NCBI RefSeq assembly: GCF_015291625.1 | Contig: NZ_CP030047.1 | Span: 9,170,501-9,234,500, forward strand | Direction of reading: 5' to 3' | DNA: 64,000 bases | Source: Bradyrhizobium sp. CCBAU 53421 | GTDB lineage: Bacteria > Pseudomonadota > Alphaproteobacteria > Rhizobiales > Xanthobacteraceae | In this document: positions 9,140 through 17,508 of the stretch, piece after piece | Numbering within the stretch: the stretch's first letter is position 1 | Layout of the letters: each line of letters starts with the position of its first letter | Notes under the pieces: model-generated | What the model saw: the letters and a program-made list of their open reading frames with translations, nothing else | Databases searched by the model: none | Told to the model about the DNA's origin: nothing | Program-made: the position numbers and the translations under genes

Positions 9140-9952
9140 TCAGTGCCGGGCGATCGCCAGCTGATAGATGGTGATCAGCACCTCGAACAGGATCAGGAAG
9201 ACGATGATCAGCTCCAGCCGCAGCGAGCGGCTGGTGTCGATGATGTCGGTCAGCACCTGCGCGGTCTCGGCCACGACGGCGAGCTTGCGGTTCAGCGATT
9301 CCGCGCGCTCCTTCAATTCGTATTCGTCCTCGAGGCGGGCATAGAGGCGTTCGAGCTGCGGCTTGTCCCAGAGGGTGTCGGGCTTCTCCGACACCTCGAC
9401 CGGGCCGGCCACGCGATGCCGCACCAACAGTGCGTTGCCGATGTGCTTGAGGATCGCGACCCGGCCACCACGGACCTGGCCGCCCTTGGCGAGTTCGCGC
9501 GCCAACGGCTCGGTGGTGTCGAACACGGCTCGAACCTCGCGCTCATGCCGCGCCAGCACCACGCTCTTGGCCAGCGCTTCGCCGACCAGGATCAGCCGTT
9601 CCGGCGACAGGCTTTGCAGATAGATCGGGCCGCCCGGCGGAATCTGGTCCTCCTTCTCGGCGGCGAGTTCGATGATCGCGATCTCCTCCTCGCGTCGCGT
9701 GAACAGTCCGGTCATGCGCGATTGCAGGCTGCGCAGGAATTCATCCTCCTCCAGCGCATTGAGACCGATCAGGACGACGACGCCGTAGCGAAACAGGATC
9801 GCTACACCATTGTCATTGACGCGAAACGCGAGCGGCGTCGTGGCCAGCACGTCGCCGCGCTCGAGGCCGGACGTGTTGATGCGATCCGCGACGAAGAAGG
9901 CGCGGGCGGTGGTCCGGGGTCCGCCGAGCGGTGAGTTGGGAGCCTGGGTCAT
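9140..9952 (-). CDS. RMD1/DUF155 family membrane protein
   Basis: 270-aa protein of the RMD1 (DUF155) family, known from yeast Rmd1 and Sif proteins and poorly characterised in bacteria. After a short N-terminal tail the DUF155 core is visible (NDNGVAILFRYGVVVLIGL, then SVVLARHEREVRAVFD). A charged helical region follows (LYARLEDEYELKERAESLNRK), then a single C-terminal transmembrane helix (LELIIVFLILFEVLITIYQL), so it is probably tail-anchored in the inner membrane. Function in bacteria is unknown. It stands alone between the alpha-glucosidase gene, read in the same direction, and the divergent MBL hydrolase. Confidence 0.88.
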   Translation of the reverse strand: MTQAPNSPLGGPRTTARAFFVADRINTSGLERGDVLATTPLAFRVNDNGVAILFRYGVVVLIGLNALEEDEFLRSLQSRMTGLFTRREEEIAIIELAAEKEDQIPPGGPIYLQSLSPERLILVGEALAKSVVLARHEREVRAVFDTTEPLARELAKGGQVRGGRVAILKHIGNALLVRHRVAGPVEVSEKPDTLWDKPQLERLYARLEDEYELKERAESLNRKLAVVAETAQVLTDIIDTSRSLRLELIIVFLILFEVLITIYQLAIARH

Positions 9953-10094
9953 GAAGTTCCGGACTGCGAGGACTTAAACTGGTGATCGAGAGCAACCTTA
10001 TACCGGCCTGCTCACGGACCTATTGTGCTGGAGGTGACCTTATCACGGTCCGTTTTGGGATCACACGCCACGGCAAAAGCAATTCCCGTGCGTG

Positions 10095-10122
10095 TTGACG
10101 GCGTATCCCGGAAGCCTATGGT
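10095..10122 (+). promoter_or_regulatory. Candidate sigma-70 promoter with very short leader
   Basis: TTGACG at 10095-10100 and TATGGT at 10117-10122 are 16 bp apart, only 6 bp ahead of the ATG at 10129. If used, the MBL-hydrolase transcript would be nearly leaderless. It is a sequence match only. Confidence 0.3.
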
Positions 10123-10128
10123 GCCCCC

Positions 10129-10797
10129 ATGAACGAGACAACCGACACCAAACCGAAGGCCGGCGCGATCATCGTGCCGGTGACGCTGTTCGAGCAGAAC
10201 TGCACCATCATCTGGCACGAGCCGACCAAGAAAGCCGTGGTGATCGACCCTGGCGGCGACGTGCCGAAGATCCAGGCGGCGATCAAGCAGACCGGCGTGA
10301 CGGTCGAGAAGATCTGGCTGACCCACGGCCATATCGACCATGTCGGCGGCGCCGCCGAATTGCGCGACGCGCTGCAGGTCAAGATCGAGGGCCCGCATAT
10401 CGCGGACAAGCATCTGCTCGACAACGTGGTCTCGAGCGGCGAGCGCTTCGGCATGACCGGGGTGCGCAATTTCGGCCCCGACCGCTGGCTCGACGAGGGC
10501 GATCAGGTCTCGATCGGCGACCTCACCTTCGACATCCTGCACTGCCCCGGCCATTCGCCGGGCAGCGTGGTGTTCTTCAACAAGGAGCTGCGCTTCGCCC
10601 ATGTCGGCGACGTGCTGTTCGCCGGCTCGGTCGGGCGCACCGACCTGCCCGGCGGCAGCCATCCGACGCTGATCCAGTCGATCAAGCAGAAACTGCTGCC
10701 GCTCGGCGACGACGTCGGCTTCATCTGCGGCCATGGCGCCGGATCGAGCATCGGCCAGGAGCGGATGACGAACCCGTTCCTGACCGGCGAGATGTAG
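10129..10797 (+). CDS. MBL-fold metallo-hydrolase (glyoxalase II-like)
   Basis: 222-aa metallo-beta-lactamase-fold hydrolase of the small glyoxalase II/YcbL type. The zinc signature THGHIDHVGG is at 65-74, the later ligand His is in HCPGHSPGS, the bridging Asp is in AHVGDVLFAGSVGRTDLPGG, and the final His is in FICGHGAGS. The family hydrolyses thioesters such as S-lactoylglutathione; the actual substrate is unknown. The gene is monocistronic. Its stop is followed 3 bp later by a family A palindromic repeat. Confidence 0.92.
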   Translation: MNETTDTKPKAGAIIVPVTLFEQNCTIIWHEPTKKAVVIDPGGDVPKIQAAIKQTGVTVEKIWLTHGHIDHVGGAAELRDALQVKIEGPHIADKHLLDNVVSSGERFGMTGVRNFGPDRWLDEGDQVSIGDLTFDILHCPGHSPGSVVFFNKELRFAHVGDVLFAGSVGRTDLPGGSHPTLIQSIKQKLLPLGDDVGFICGHGAGSSIGQERMTNPFLTGEM

Positions 10798-10800
10798 GCG

Positions 10801-10902
10801 CTAGAGCCCGGTTCTGACTGAATCAGAACCGGGCTCTCGATTCTGGTTTTGACGCGTTTTCTTCACGCGAACCGGTTTCCACTTCGCTCGAAAACGCTTT
10901 AG
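10801..10902. repeat. Palindromic element family A (copy 1)
   Basis: A 102-bp element bounded by CTAGAGC and GCTTTAG. The left half is a strong hairpin (GAGCCCGGTTCTGA with TCAGAACCGGGCTC). The right half pairs GCGTTTTC with GAAAACGC. The right end supplies the TAA stop codon of the reverse-strand esterase gene. A close copy is at 41472-41577. Confidence 0.88.
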
Positions 10903-12104
10903 GGCTCCTTCATCAGCCCCGCGGCGGTCAGCGCGCGGGTGATAACGCGGCCGACATTGACGCTCCTGCCCTGCGGCTTGGCCTGCTGCTTGCCTTGCTG
11001 TTTTCGCGGCCGCCCGCTGCGACGGCCGGAGGCAGGCTCGGGCTCGGCCGCGGGCAGCGGTATCGTCATCGAGATCGTGTCCGCGCGCTCGCGCGGGATC
11101 CCGGTCGGCGCGATCTGCGGCTGACGGACCTTGTCGGTGAGGCCGAAGAAGCTCGCGATGTGATAGGACGAGGAGATGCCGGCCTCGATCAGGAACGCGC
11201 CCTCCACGCCATAGCGCTCGTCATTGCCGGCAAGCCCGAGCGGCGTGCCGTGCGCCATGTCGGTGATCGAGTAAGACTCGACCAGTGTCTCGCCGTCGGC
11301 ATTCCACCAGACCTCGCGCGGATGGCCGTCGACTTCCGACTTCGACATCGCCGTCAGCGGCAGACCGTGAAGGTCGAGCCACTGCCGGACGATCGCATCG
11401 CCATTGCCCGGATGCACGGTACGATCGGCGCTGCCGTGCCACACCGAGATCCTCGGCCAATCACCCGTGTGCTTGGACGCATTGCGCACGAGATCGCCGA
11501 GCTCCGGCGCCGACAATGCGCTTCCCTGCATCATGGCACCCAGCGCCTCACGCAGATTGCCGGCGACGCCGAACGGCAATCCCGCGATGATGGCGCCGGC
11601 CGCAAACACATCCGGATAGGTCGCGAGCATGACGGTCGCCATCGCGCCGCCGGCGGAAAGCCCCGTCGCGAACACCCGGCGCGGATCGATCTTGTGCGCA
11701 CCAGCGATGTGTCCGACCATCTCCCTGATCGATGCGGCTTCGCCTTGGCCGCGCGCGACGTCTTCCGGATCGAACCAGTTGAAGCAGGTGTTGGCGTTGT
11801 TGGCTGACTGCTGCTCGGGCATCAACAGCGCGAAGCCGTAATGCTTCGCCAGCGTCGACCAGCCGGCGCCGAGATCATAGGACGCGGCGGTCTGGCCGCA
11901 GCCATGCAGCACCACGACGAGCGCGGGCGATCGCGCCAGCTGCTCGGGCACGTATGAGAACATCTTCAGCGCGCCGGGATTGGCGCCGAATTCGGTCGTC
12001 TCGACAAGCGGCGTCGGCACGGCCGGCGCAAGCGCGCCAAGACCGCTGAACGCGTTCATCTTGGGCAGATGACGCAGAAATTCGACGTTGTTGATCAGGG
12101 ACAA
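10899..12104 (-). CDS. PHB depolymerase-family esterase with basic C-terminal tail
   Basis: Alpha/beta hydrolase of the extracellular PHB-depolymerase/feruloyl-esterase type. The chosen start is the TTG at 12104, six bases after AGGAG, giving 401 aa beginning (M)SLINNVEFLRHLPK; the frame is open to 12287, but that extension enters a repeat remnant. The oxyanion region VVLHGCGQT is at about 64-72, and the nucleophile elbow GLSAGG puts Ser near 150. The acid Asp is probably in WHGSADRTVHPG, and the His in DMAHGTPLG. No obvious signal peptide is seen. The last 50 residues are rich in Arg, Lys and Gln, with SGRRSGRPRKQQ resembling an AT-hook. The stop codon comes from the adjoining repeat. Confidence 0.88.
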   Translation of the reverse strand: MSLINNVEFLRHLPKMNAFSGLGALAPAVPTPLVETTEFGANPGALKMFSYVPEQLARSPALVVVLHGCGQTAASYDLGAGWSTLAKHYGFALLMPEQQSANNANTCFNWFDPEDVARGQGEAASIREMVGHIAGAHKIDPRRVFATGLSAGGAMATVMLATYPDVFAAGAIIAGLPFGVAGNLREALGAMMQGSALSAPELGDLVRNASKHTGDWPRISVWHGSADRTVHPGNGDAIVRQWLDLHGLPLTAMSKSEVDGHPREVWWNADGETLVESYSITDMAHGTPLGLAGNDERYGVEGAFLIEAGISSSYHIASFFGLTDKVRQPQIAPTGIPRERADTISMTIPLPAAEPEPASGRRSGRPRKQQGKQQAKPQGRSVNVGRVITRALTAAGLMKEP

Positions 12105-12262
12105 CAGCAACTCCTGAGGTGATTCATTCTTCTGTGTCACCCGAACAGATAATTGCTGCACTGCGAAATAAAAAGGCCGTGTGCTGTCTTCCCCTGCGGA
12201 ATAGTGAGAATCGGCGTTAACGCGTGATCGGAACCGGGCACGATGCGGAGCGCTCGAAATAG

Positions 12263-12294
12263 TTGCCTTAGCACCTTGTTCGAGCATGAACTTT
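12263..12294. repeat. Degenerate half of palindromic element family B
   Basis: GCCTTAGCACCTTGTTCGAG and the following bases match the central part of the family B elements at 29406 and 45933 (GCTTTAGCTCCTTGTTTGAG) with few differences. The left hairpin and right terminus are not recognisable. It is a probable relic upstream of the esterase gene. Confidence 0.5.
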
Positions 12295-12323
12295 TCAAAA
12301 ATGACGCACCACGCGCCTGCGAT

Positions 12324-13730
12324 TCATGCGGTCGCGCGGCGCATCCATGACAGAAATGCGGCTGAAATAATGATCGACAGCACAAACAATGCGCATGCCG
12401 CAAACAGCGCCAGACGTGCTGACGTCGCGCTCTCCACAGCGAAGAACACCGCGCCGATCGCGGCGACGCCGGCCGCGTTGCCGATCTGCGTCGTCGTGCC
12501 ATACATGCCGGAGCCGGCACCGGCGCTCGCGGGCTTCACGCTCGACAGCACCGCGCTCGACAGCGGCGCCATCACGAGACCCTGACCATAGCCGAATATG
12601 ACGAGCATCAGTGCGAGCAGCAGCGCTGATGGTGCAGCGATCGCCTGAACCGTCGCGACCAGTACGGCGAGTCCAACGATCTGCAGCGCGCAGCCCTCGA
12701 TCAGCACCAGCGTGCCGCGATGCTTCGCGCGCACGCTGCTGTGCCGCGAGGCGATCACGAAGGTCAGCGCCAACGGCACGAACACCAACCCGGCCGCTAG
12801 CGGCGGGATCTGCAAGCCCTTCTGCATGAACATGGTCATGATCAGATAGAACGACAGGTTGGCGAAGAAGAAGAAAAACACCGCGACCAGGCCGCGCATG
12901 AAGGCGCGATCGGACAGCAGCGACAGATCGATCAGCGGCATGCCGCCACCGCGCGCGACGCTGCGCTCGAGCTGCACGAAGGCTGCGATGACGGCGATGC
13001 CGACAGCCATCGCCAGCCAGACCCACGCTGTCCAGTCGAAATCGTGGCCGAACAGCAGCGGGCCGATCAGGCAGAGCAGGCCGACAAACAGCACGATGGC
13101 GCCGGGAAGATCGAGCCGCGTGCCGGCGCGGCGCGGTACCGTCGGCATGATCTTCAGCGCCGCGGCGATGATGATGGCGCCGAACGGCACGTTGACGAAG
13201 AACACCGCACGCCAGCCGAGGCCGGCAAGATCGAGCGTCACCAGCACGCCGCCGAGCATGAAGCCGGCCGCGCCGGCAAGCCCCAGCACGATGCCGTAGA
13301 TGCCGAACGCCCGCGCCCGGGCGGCATCGGAGAACAACAGATGCAGCGTCGCCAGGACCTGCGGCACCATCAGCGCCGCGGTCGCGCCCTGCGCCAGCCG
13401 TGCGACGATCAGCTCGGGTCCGGACTGCGCGAGACCACACCACAGCGAGGTCAGCGAGAAGCCGGCGACGCCGGCGATGAACACGTTCCTTGTGCCGTGG
13501 ATATCGCCGAGCCGGCCGCCGGTGACCACCAGCGTCGCGTAGGCGATCAGATAGATCGCGATCACGGCCTCGATCTGCGCCGGCGTCGCGTGCAGCTCCG
13601 CCGCAATGGTCGGGATCGCGACGTTGACGATGAAGGCATCGACACCGAACATGAATTGCGCCGACACCACGATCGCGAGCACCCACCAGCGGCGGGAGGT
13701 GTCCGCGTGCGTCGAAACGATCTGGTGCAT
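12324..13730 (-). CDS. MFS transporter, DHA2 (EmrB/QacA) family
   Basis: Proton-driven drug-type efflux transporter with about 14 predicted membrane helices; 468 aa from the ATG at 13730, which has AGGACAGG just upstream (an in-frame ATG at 13766 would add 12 residues). Family motifs are visible: FGVDAFIVNVAIPTIAAEL in the first helix (the motif D1 region), TGGRLGDIHGTRNVF (motif A) and the motif C region GIVLGLAGAAGFMLGG before helix 5. No membrane-fusion partner is adjacent, so it probably acts alone in the inner membrane. Substrate unknown. It is divergent from the flavin monooxygenase gene, across a 300-bp gap. Confidence 0.92.
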   Translation of the reverse strand: MHQIVSTHADTSRRWWVLAIVVSAQFMFGVDAFIVNVAIPTIAAELHATPAQIEAVIAIYLIAYATLVVTGGRLGDIHGTRNVFIAGVAGFSLTSLWCGLAQSGPELIVARLAQGATAALMVPQVLATLHLLFSDAARARAFGIYGIVLGLAGAAGFMLGGVLVTLDLAGLGWRAVFFVNVPFGAIIIAAALKIMPTVPRRAGTRLDLPGAIVLFVGLLCLIGPLLFGHDFDWTAWVWLAMAVGIAVIAAFVQLERSVARGGGMPLIDLSLLSDRAFMRGLVAVFFFFFANLSFYLIMTMFMQKGLQIPPLAAGLVFVPLALTFVIASRHSSVRAKHRGTLVLIEGCALQIVGLAVLVATVQAIAAPSALLLALMLVIFGYGQGLVMAPLSSAVLSSVKPASAGAGSGMYGTTTQIGNAAGVAAIGAVFFAVESATSARLALFAACALFVLSIIISAAFLSWMRRATA

Positions 13731-14028
13731 GCCCTGTCCTGCCCGAAATGACGTTACGGCCGACATCAGCAGATTCCGGTCATCGGCTCGATTACCTCGG
13801 ACGTAAGCGTTGGTTCACGGGCACGTCATCCGTGGCAATCCCGCACCTGCCCGCGCCCCGCCGCGCAATTTGCGTTGACGCGCTGGGAAACATTCCGGAG
13901 GGCGGCAATCGCAGCCGATTTGCGCAACAACCATGCCGCAGCCGCAGCCTCGGAGCATTGCCTTGCCACGGGCCACCCCGTAGGTTGGCGGAAAGCCCCC
14001 GATAACAATAATCCGGAGAGAACGACCT

Positions 14029-15270
14029 ATGGCGCGCCTCAAGTTCGGAGCCTTCCTCGCCCCGCATCATCCGATCGGCGAGCATCCGATGCTGCAATTC
14101 CGCCGCGACCTCGATTTCGTCGAGCAGCTCGACGCGCTCGGTTACGACGAATTCTGGTGCGGCGAGCACCATTCCTCGGGCTGGGAGACCATCGCCTCGC
14201 CGGAAATGTTCCTGGCCGCCGCCGGCGAGCGCACCAAGCGCATCAAGCTCGGCACCGGCGTGATCTCGCTGCCCTATCACCATCCCTTCAACGTCGCGCA
14301 GCGCATGGTGCAGCTCGACCACATGACCGGCGGCCGCGCCATCTTCGGCTCCGGCCCCGGCGCGCTCGCCTCCGACGCCCATACGCTCGGCATCGACCCG
14401 ATGACCCAGCGCGACCGCCAGGACGAGGCGATCGCGGTGATTCGCCGCCTGTTCAACGGCGAGCGCGTCACCGCCAAGACCGACTGGTTCGAGATGCACG
14501 ACGCCGCGCTGCAGATCCTGCCGCTGCAGGAGGACATGCCGTTCGTGGTGGCCTCGCAGATCTCGCCGTCGGGCATGACGCTCGCCGGCAAGTACGGCAT
14601 CGGCATCATCTCGCTGGGCTCGATGTCGACCCAGGGCCTGATGGCGCTGCCGCAGCAGTGGCAATTCGCCGAGGACGCCGCCGCGAAGGCCGGCACCACG
14701 GTGAGCCGCGCCAACTGGCGCGTGCTGCTGTCCTGGCACATCGCCGAGACCCGCGAGCAGGCGCGGCGCGAGGCCGGCGCCGGGCTGATGCGCTGGCACA
14801 ACGAATATAATGTCGGCACCTTGATGCGGCCGGGCCTGACCGCGTTCGGCTCTGCGGATGAAGCCGTCGACAAGACCGCCTTCGTCGAAGGCGCCGCCTC
14901 GACCATCGGCACGCCGGATGATCTGATCAAGATGATCAAGAACCTGGTCGACGTCTCCGGCGGCGTCGGCTCGATCATCGGCTTTGCCCATGACTGGGCC
15001 AATCCGGAAAACACCCGCCGCAGCTGGGACATGGTCGCGCGCTATGTCGTGCCGGAGATCAACGGCTATATCGATGGCCTGCGCAAGTCGCGCCAGTTCG
15101 TGATCGACAACCGCGCCGTGTTCGAGCGCGCCGGCCAGGCCGTGATGGCCAAGATCATGCAGAACGACAAGGCCGCCGCCGCGCTTCAGCATACCGGCAC
15201 CGGCCGCGTCGCGATCCCCGCCGTGAATGCGCCCGATCTCGCGAAGGCGGCGGCGAAGCAGAAGGTGTAG
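14029..15270 (+). CDS. LLM class flavin-dependent monooxygenase (limonene monooxygenase-like)
   Basis: 413-aa luciferase-like monooxygenase. It starts MARLKFGAFLAPHHPIGEHP and contains DEFWCGEHHSSGWE, KLGTGVISLPYHHPF, and the flavin-contacting region HMTGGRAIFGSGPGAL. The family uses reduced flavin delivered by a separate reductase to oxidise small organic molecules; LimB-type proteins hydroxylate terpenes and related compounds. The substrate here is unknown, and no reductase gene is adjacent. CGGAGAG lies 11 bases before the ATG. The gene is followed by a run of palindromic repeats. Confidence 0.9.
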   Translation: MARLKFGAFLAPHHPIGEHPMLQFRRDLDFVEQLDALGYDEFWCGEHHSSGWETIASPEMFLAAAGERTKRIKLGTGVISLPYHHPFNVAQRMVQLDHMTGGRAIFGSGPGALASDAHTLGIDPMTQRDRQDEAIAVIRRLFNGERVTAKTDWFEMHDAALQILPLQEDMPFVVASQISPSGMTLAGKYGIGIISLGSMSTQGLMALPQQWQFAEDAAAKAGTTVSRANWRVLLSWHIAETREQARREAGAGLMRWHNEYNVGTLMRPGLTAFGSADEAVDKTAFVEGAASTIGTPDDLIKMIKNLVDVSGGVGSIIGFAHDWANPENTRRSWDMVARYVVPEINGYIDGLRKSRQFVIDNRAVFERAGQAVMAKIMQNDKAAAALQHTGTGRVAIPAVNAPDLAKAAAKQKV

Positions 15271-15294
15271 GGCAAGGGCGTCCTGCCGTTCGTC

Positions 15295-15394
15295 CCGTCA
15301 TCCTGAGGAGCGCGAAGCGCGTCTCGAAGGATGCACGGCCATGGTCGGGCCGTCGTGCTTCGAGGCTCGCTTCGCTCGCACCTCGGCATGACGG
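15295..15394. repeat. Dispersed palindromic repeat, family C (copy 2)
   Basis: Begins CCGTCATCCTGAGGAGCGCG and ends CACCTCGGCATGACGG, a second form of the repeat at 3774-3881. It lies between the convergent monooxygenase and LysR genes. Confidence 0.8.
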
Positions 15395-15425
15395 AGATGG
15401 GTAGCGCACGCGACCGCCTCCAGAC

Positions 15426-15451
15426 GTCGTCCCGGCCTTCGCTGGGACGAC
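15426..15451. repeat. Short inverted repeat GTCGTCCC/GGGACGAC
   Basis: Perfect 8-bp arms around a 10-base centre. The form GTCGTCCCGGC...GGGACGAC is a common dispersed intergenic palindrome in Bradyrhizobium-type genomes. It may act as a terminator for either convergent gene. Confidence 0.6.
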
Positions 15452-15483
15452 GATGAGGATGGGGCGCGGTCCAAACAGCGCCG

Positions 15484-15510
15484 TGTCATCGCCCGGCTCG
15501 GGCTATGACA
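15484..15510. repeat. Hairpin TGTCAT...ATGACA
   Basis: A 27-bp hairpin with outer arms TGTCAT and ATGACA, inner arms CCCG and CGGG and loop GCT. It is the third palindrome in the 370-bp gap 15271-15641, which holds no recognisable gene. Confidence 0.55.
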
Positions 15511-15641
15511 GTTGTGGCGGAGACGCAGCTTCGCGTTCTCGCGCCGCCGTCGGGTTAACTTGTCGCAGCCCGACCAGGCGGACACCTCGATCACGATCGA
15601 ATTCCCACCGGCATTCCGAGACGGCCCGCTCTCTCCCGACG

Positions 15642-16550
15642 CTATCTGCCCTCGTGCCCCAGCGCCTGAAACTTGATCTCGTCCACCCGCGAGAGCACGA
15701 ACTGCAGCAACGGAGAACGGTTACTCTCATTGTAGCCGATCACCAGATCGACCATGGGCGGCGCGCCCTGAATTGGGCGGCTGACGATGGTTTTCGGGAT
15801 CAGGTTCTGCGCATAGAGCGGAAGAAGGCTGATGCCGCCGGTAGAGGCGATCAGCGAAACGGCCATGGCTAGGTTTTCTGCCTGGTGCGCGGCCTCGATC
15901 GCCAACCCGTGCCGCTTGAAGAAGTCATCGATCGCAGCGCGCAGCGTCGGCGCCCTTGCCAGGGAAACGCCGATGTAGCTCTGGCCCATCAGATCCTTCG
16001 GACGGACCGCGGAGCGTGCCGCAAGCGGATGGTCTCGTGGCATCATGGCCAGGATCGGATCATGGCGGAGCAACTTGAACTGAAGACCCGCCGTGCTCTT
16101 CTCCGGACGCATGAACGCAAGATCGAGCTTACCCCGCGTAAGTGCCGCAGCGAGGTCGGGCGAGTCCTCGCTGCGGATCGTGATTTCCGTGCTGGGCAGC
16201 TTGCCGCGCAGGATATTCATGACCGCCGGAAGCCAGTCCATCTCGTAGCCGGTGAGAAACCCGATCGAAAAGGCCGATTTCGCCGGCTGGGCAGCACGCC
16301 TCGCGGCTTCCGCGGCGGCCTCGACCTGCAGCAGCGCCACTCGCGCATGGTCGAGGAAGACGCGACCCGATGGCGTCAGTTCGATGCCGCGCGGTCCGCG
16401 CACGAACAGCTGCACACCGAGCTCCAGCTCCAGGTCGTGAATCTGGCGGCTCAGTGATGGCTGCGCGGTGTGCAGGCGCTTTTGCGCCGCGACCGAGAGG
16501 CTGCCCTCCTCAGCCACGGCGATGAAATAACGGAGATGTCGTAGCTCCAT
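15642..16550 (-). CDS. LysR family transcriptional regulator
   Basis: 302-aa LysR-type regulator. The N-terminal winged helix-turn-helix is typical (MELRHLRYFIAVAEEGSLSV, then AAQKRLHTAQPSLSRQIHDL). A linker helix leads to a periplasmic-binding-type effector domain of about 210 residues (IGFLTGYEMDWLPAVMNIL, LDLAFMRPE, and GISLLPLYAQNLI). It is divergent from the SDR gene at 16727 with a 176-bp gap, and a T-N11-A inverted repeat sits immediately upstream of its ATG, the usual position for autoregulation and control of the divergent genes. The likely targets are the SDR-SDR-GST genes (inference). The effector is unknown. Confidence 0.93.
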   Translation of the reverse strand: MELRHLRYFIAVAEEGSLSVAAQKRLHTAQPSLSRQIHDLELELGVQLFVRGPRGIELTPSGRVFLDHARVALLQVEAAAEAARRAAQPAKSAFSIGFLTGYEMDWLPAVMNILRGKLPSTEITIRSEDSPDLAAALTRGKLDLAFMRPEKSTAGLQFKLLRHDPILAMMPRDHPLAARSAVRPKDLMGQSYIGVSLARAPTLRAAIDDFFKRHGLAIEAAHQAENLAMAVSLIASTGGISLLPLYAQNLIPKTIVSRPIQGAPPMVDLVIGYNESNRSPLLQFVLSRVDEIKFQALGHEGR

Positions 16551-16573
16551 AGCTATCCCTCAAAAGTATGGCT
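16551..16573. promoter_or_regulatory. Candidate LysR box (T-N11-A)
   Basis: AGCTAT and ATGGCT form a nearly perfect inverted repeat (5 of 6 positions) separated by 11 bases, directly abutting the LysR start codon and in the divergent gap to the SDR operon. This matches the general LysR-type operator form. Confidence 0.4.
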
Positions 16574-16726
16574 CAGACCCTACGAAGTCTTTCTCAAAGA
16601 AGCCAGCCCCTCCTAAATCTCCTGTCCAGGAAGCCACACCAGCGCAACAGCCTTCGGGGCCCCGCTGCGGAAGGCTTAGCGAACCAGGCCGCTAAAGCAT
16701 ATCGGCCGCATCAACTGGAGAGAAAT

Positions 16727-17473
16727 ATGACCAAACCCGTTGTCCTGATTACAGGTGCCCTTACCGGTATCGGCCGCGCCACGGCGCTCGCCTTCGCCCG
16801 CGAGGGCGCCAACGTGGTGATTTCCGGTCGCCATGCCGATGCAGGGCGTGCGCTGGCGGAAGAACTCCGTTCGCACCGCGCCGATGCGGAATTCGTCCGC
16901 GTCGACGTCCGGCGCGAGAGCGACGTTGCGGCATTGGTCGAGCAGACGATCACGCGCTTCGGCCGGCTCGACGTGGCAGTCAACAACGCGGGCACGGAAG
17001 GCACGCCGGGCCCGGTGACCGAGCAGACCGCGGAGGACTACGCAGCGACGTTCGACACCAACGTCCTCGGCGTTCTGCTGTCGATGAAGCACGAACTCCG
17101 GGTCATGCAGCCACAAGGCTTCGGCAGCATCGTGAACATCTCGTCGACCATGGGCAGCCGCGGCGCGCCGAACGCTTCCCTCTACGTCGCCAGCAAACAT
17201 GCCGTCGAAGGCTTGACGAAATCCGCCGCGCTGGAGGCGGCAGCCTTCGGCGTTCGCGTCAACGCGATCGCACCGGGCCCGATCGAGACCGCGATGCTCG
17301 ACCGGTTCACGGGCTCCGCCGACCGGAAGGCCGGGCTGGTCGCGGGAATTCCGCTGAAGCGCGCGGGGCGCCCCGAGGAGCTTGCGGACGCCATCCTGTT
17401 TGCAGCTTCGAGCAAGGCGTCGTTCGTCACCGGCCAGATCATCAGCGTCAACGGCGGCAAGACCGCCGCGTGA
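16727..17473 (+). CDS. SDR family oxidoreductase
   Basis: 248-aa classical short-chain dehydrogenase/reductase. The ATG at 16727 has CTGGAGAG upstream. The cofactor motif is TGALTGIGRA near residue 10, NNAGTEG marks beta-4, the catalytic Ser is in NISSTMGS, and Tyr-x-x-x-Lys is YVASKHAVEG. The C-terminus has the usual GQIISVNGGKTA ending. Arg in VISGRHADAG after beta-2 suggests NADP(H). The substrate is unknown. It heads a cluster of an SDR, a second SDR and a GST, divergent from the LysR gene, which suggests an inducible detoxification or catabolic unit. Confidence 0.92.
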   Translation: MTKPVVLITGALTGIGRATALAFAREGANVVISGRHADAGRALAEELRSHRADAEFVRVDVRRESDVAALVEQTITRFGRLDVAVNNAGTEGTPGPVTEQTAEDYAATFDTNVLGVLLSMKHELRVMQPQGFGSIVNISSTMGSRGAPNASLYVASKHAVEGLTKSAALEAAAFGVRVNAIAPGPIETAMLDRFTGSADRKAGLVAGIPLKRAGRPEELADAILFAASSKASFVTGQIISVNGGKTAA

Positions 17474-17508
17474 ACACCCCCGATAACAATCCAACCAGGA
17501 GAACAATC

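Noticed and set aside
12105..12287. N-terminal extension of the PHB-depolymerase-like protein to 462 aa
   Set aside because: The extension overlaps a repeat relic, lacks a ribosome site and shows no protein-like pattern; the TTG at 12104 has a well-placed AGGAG.
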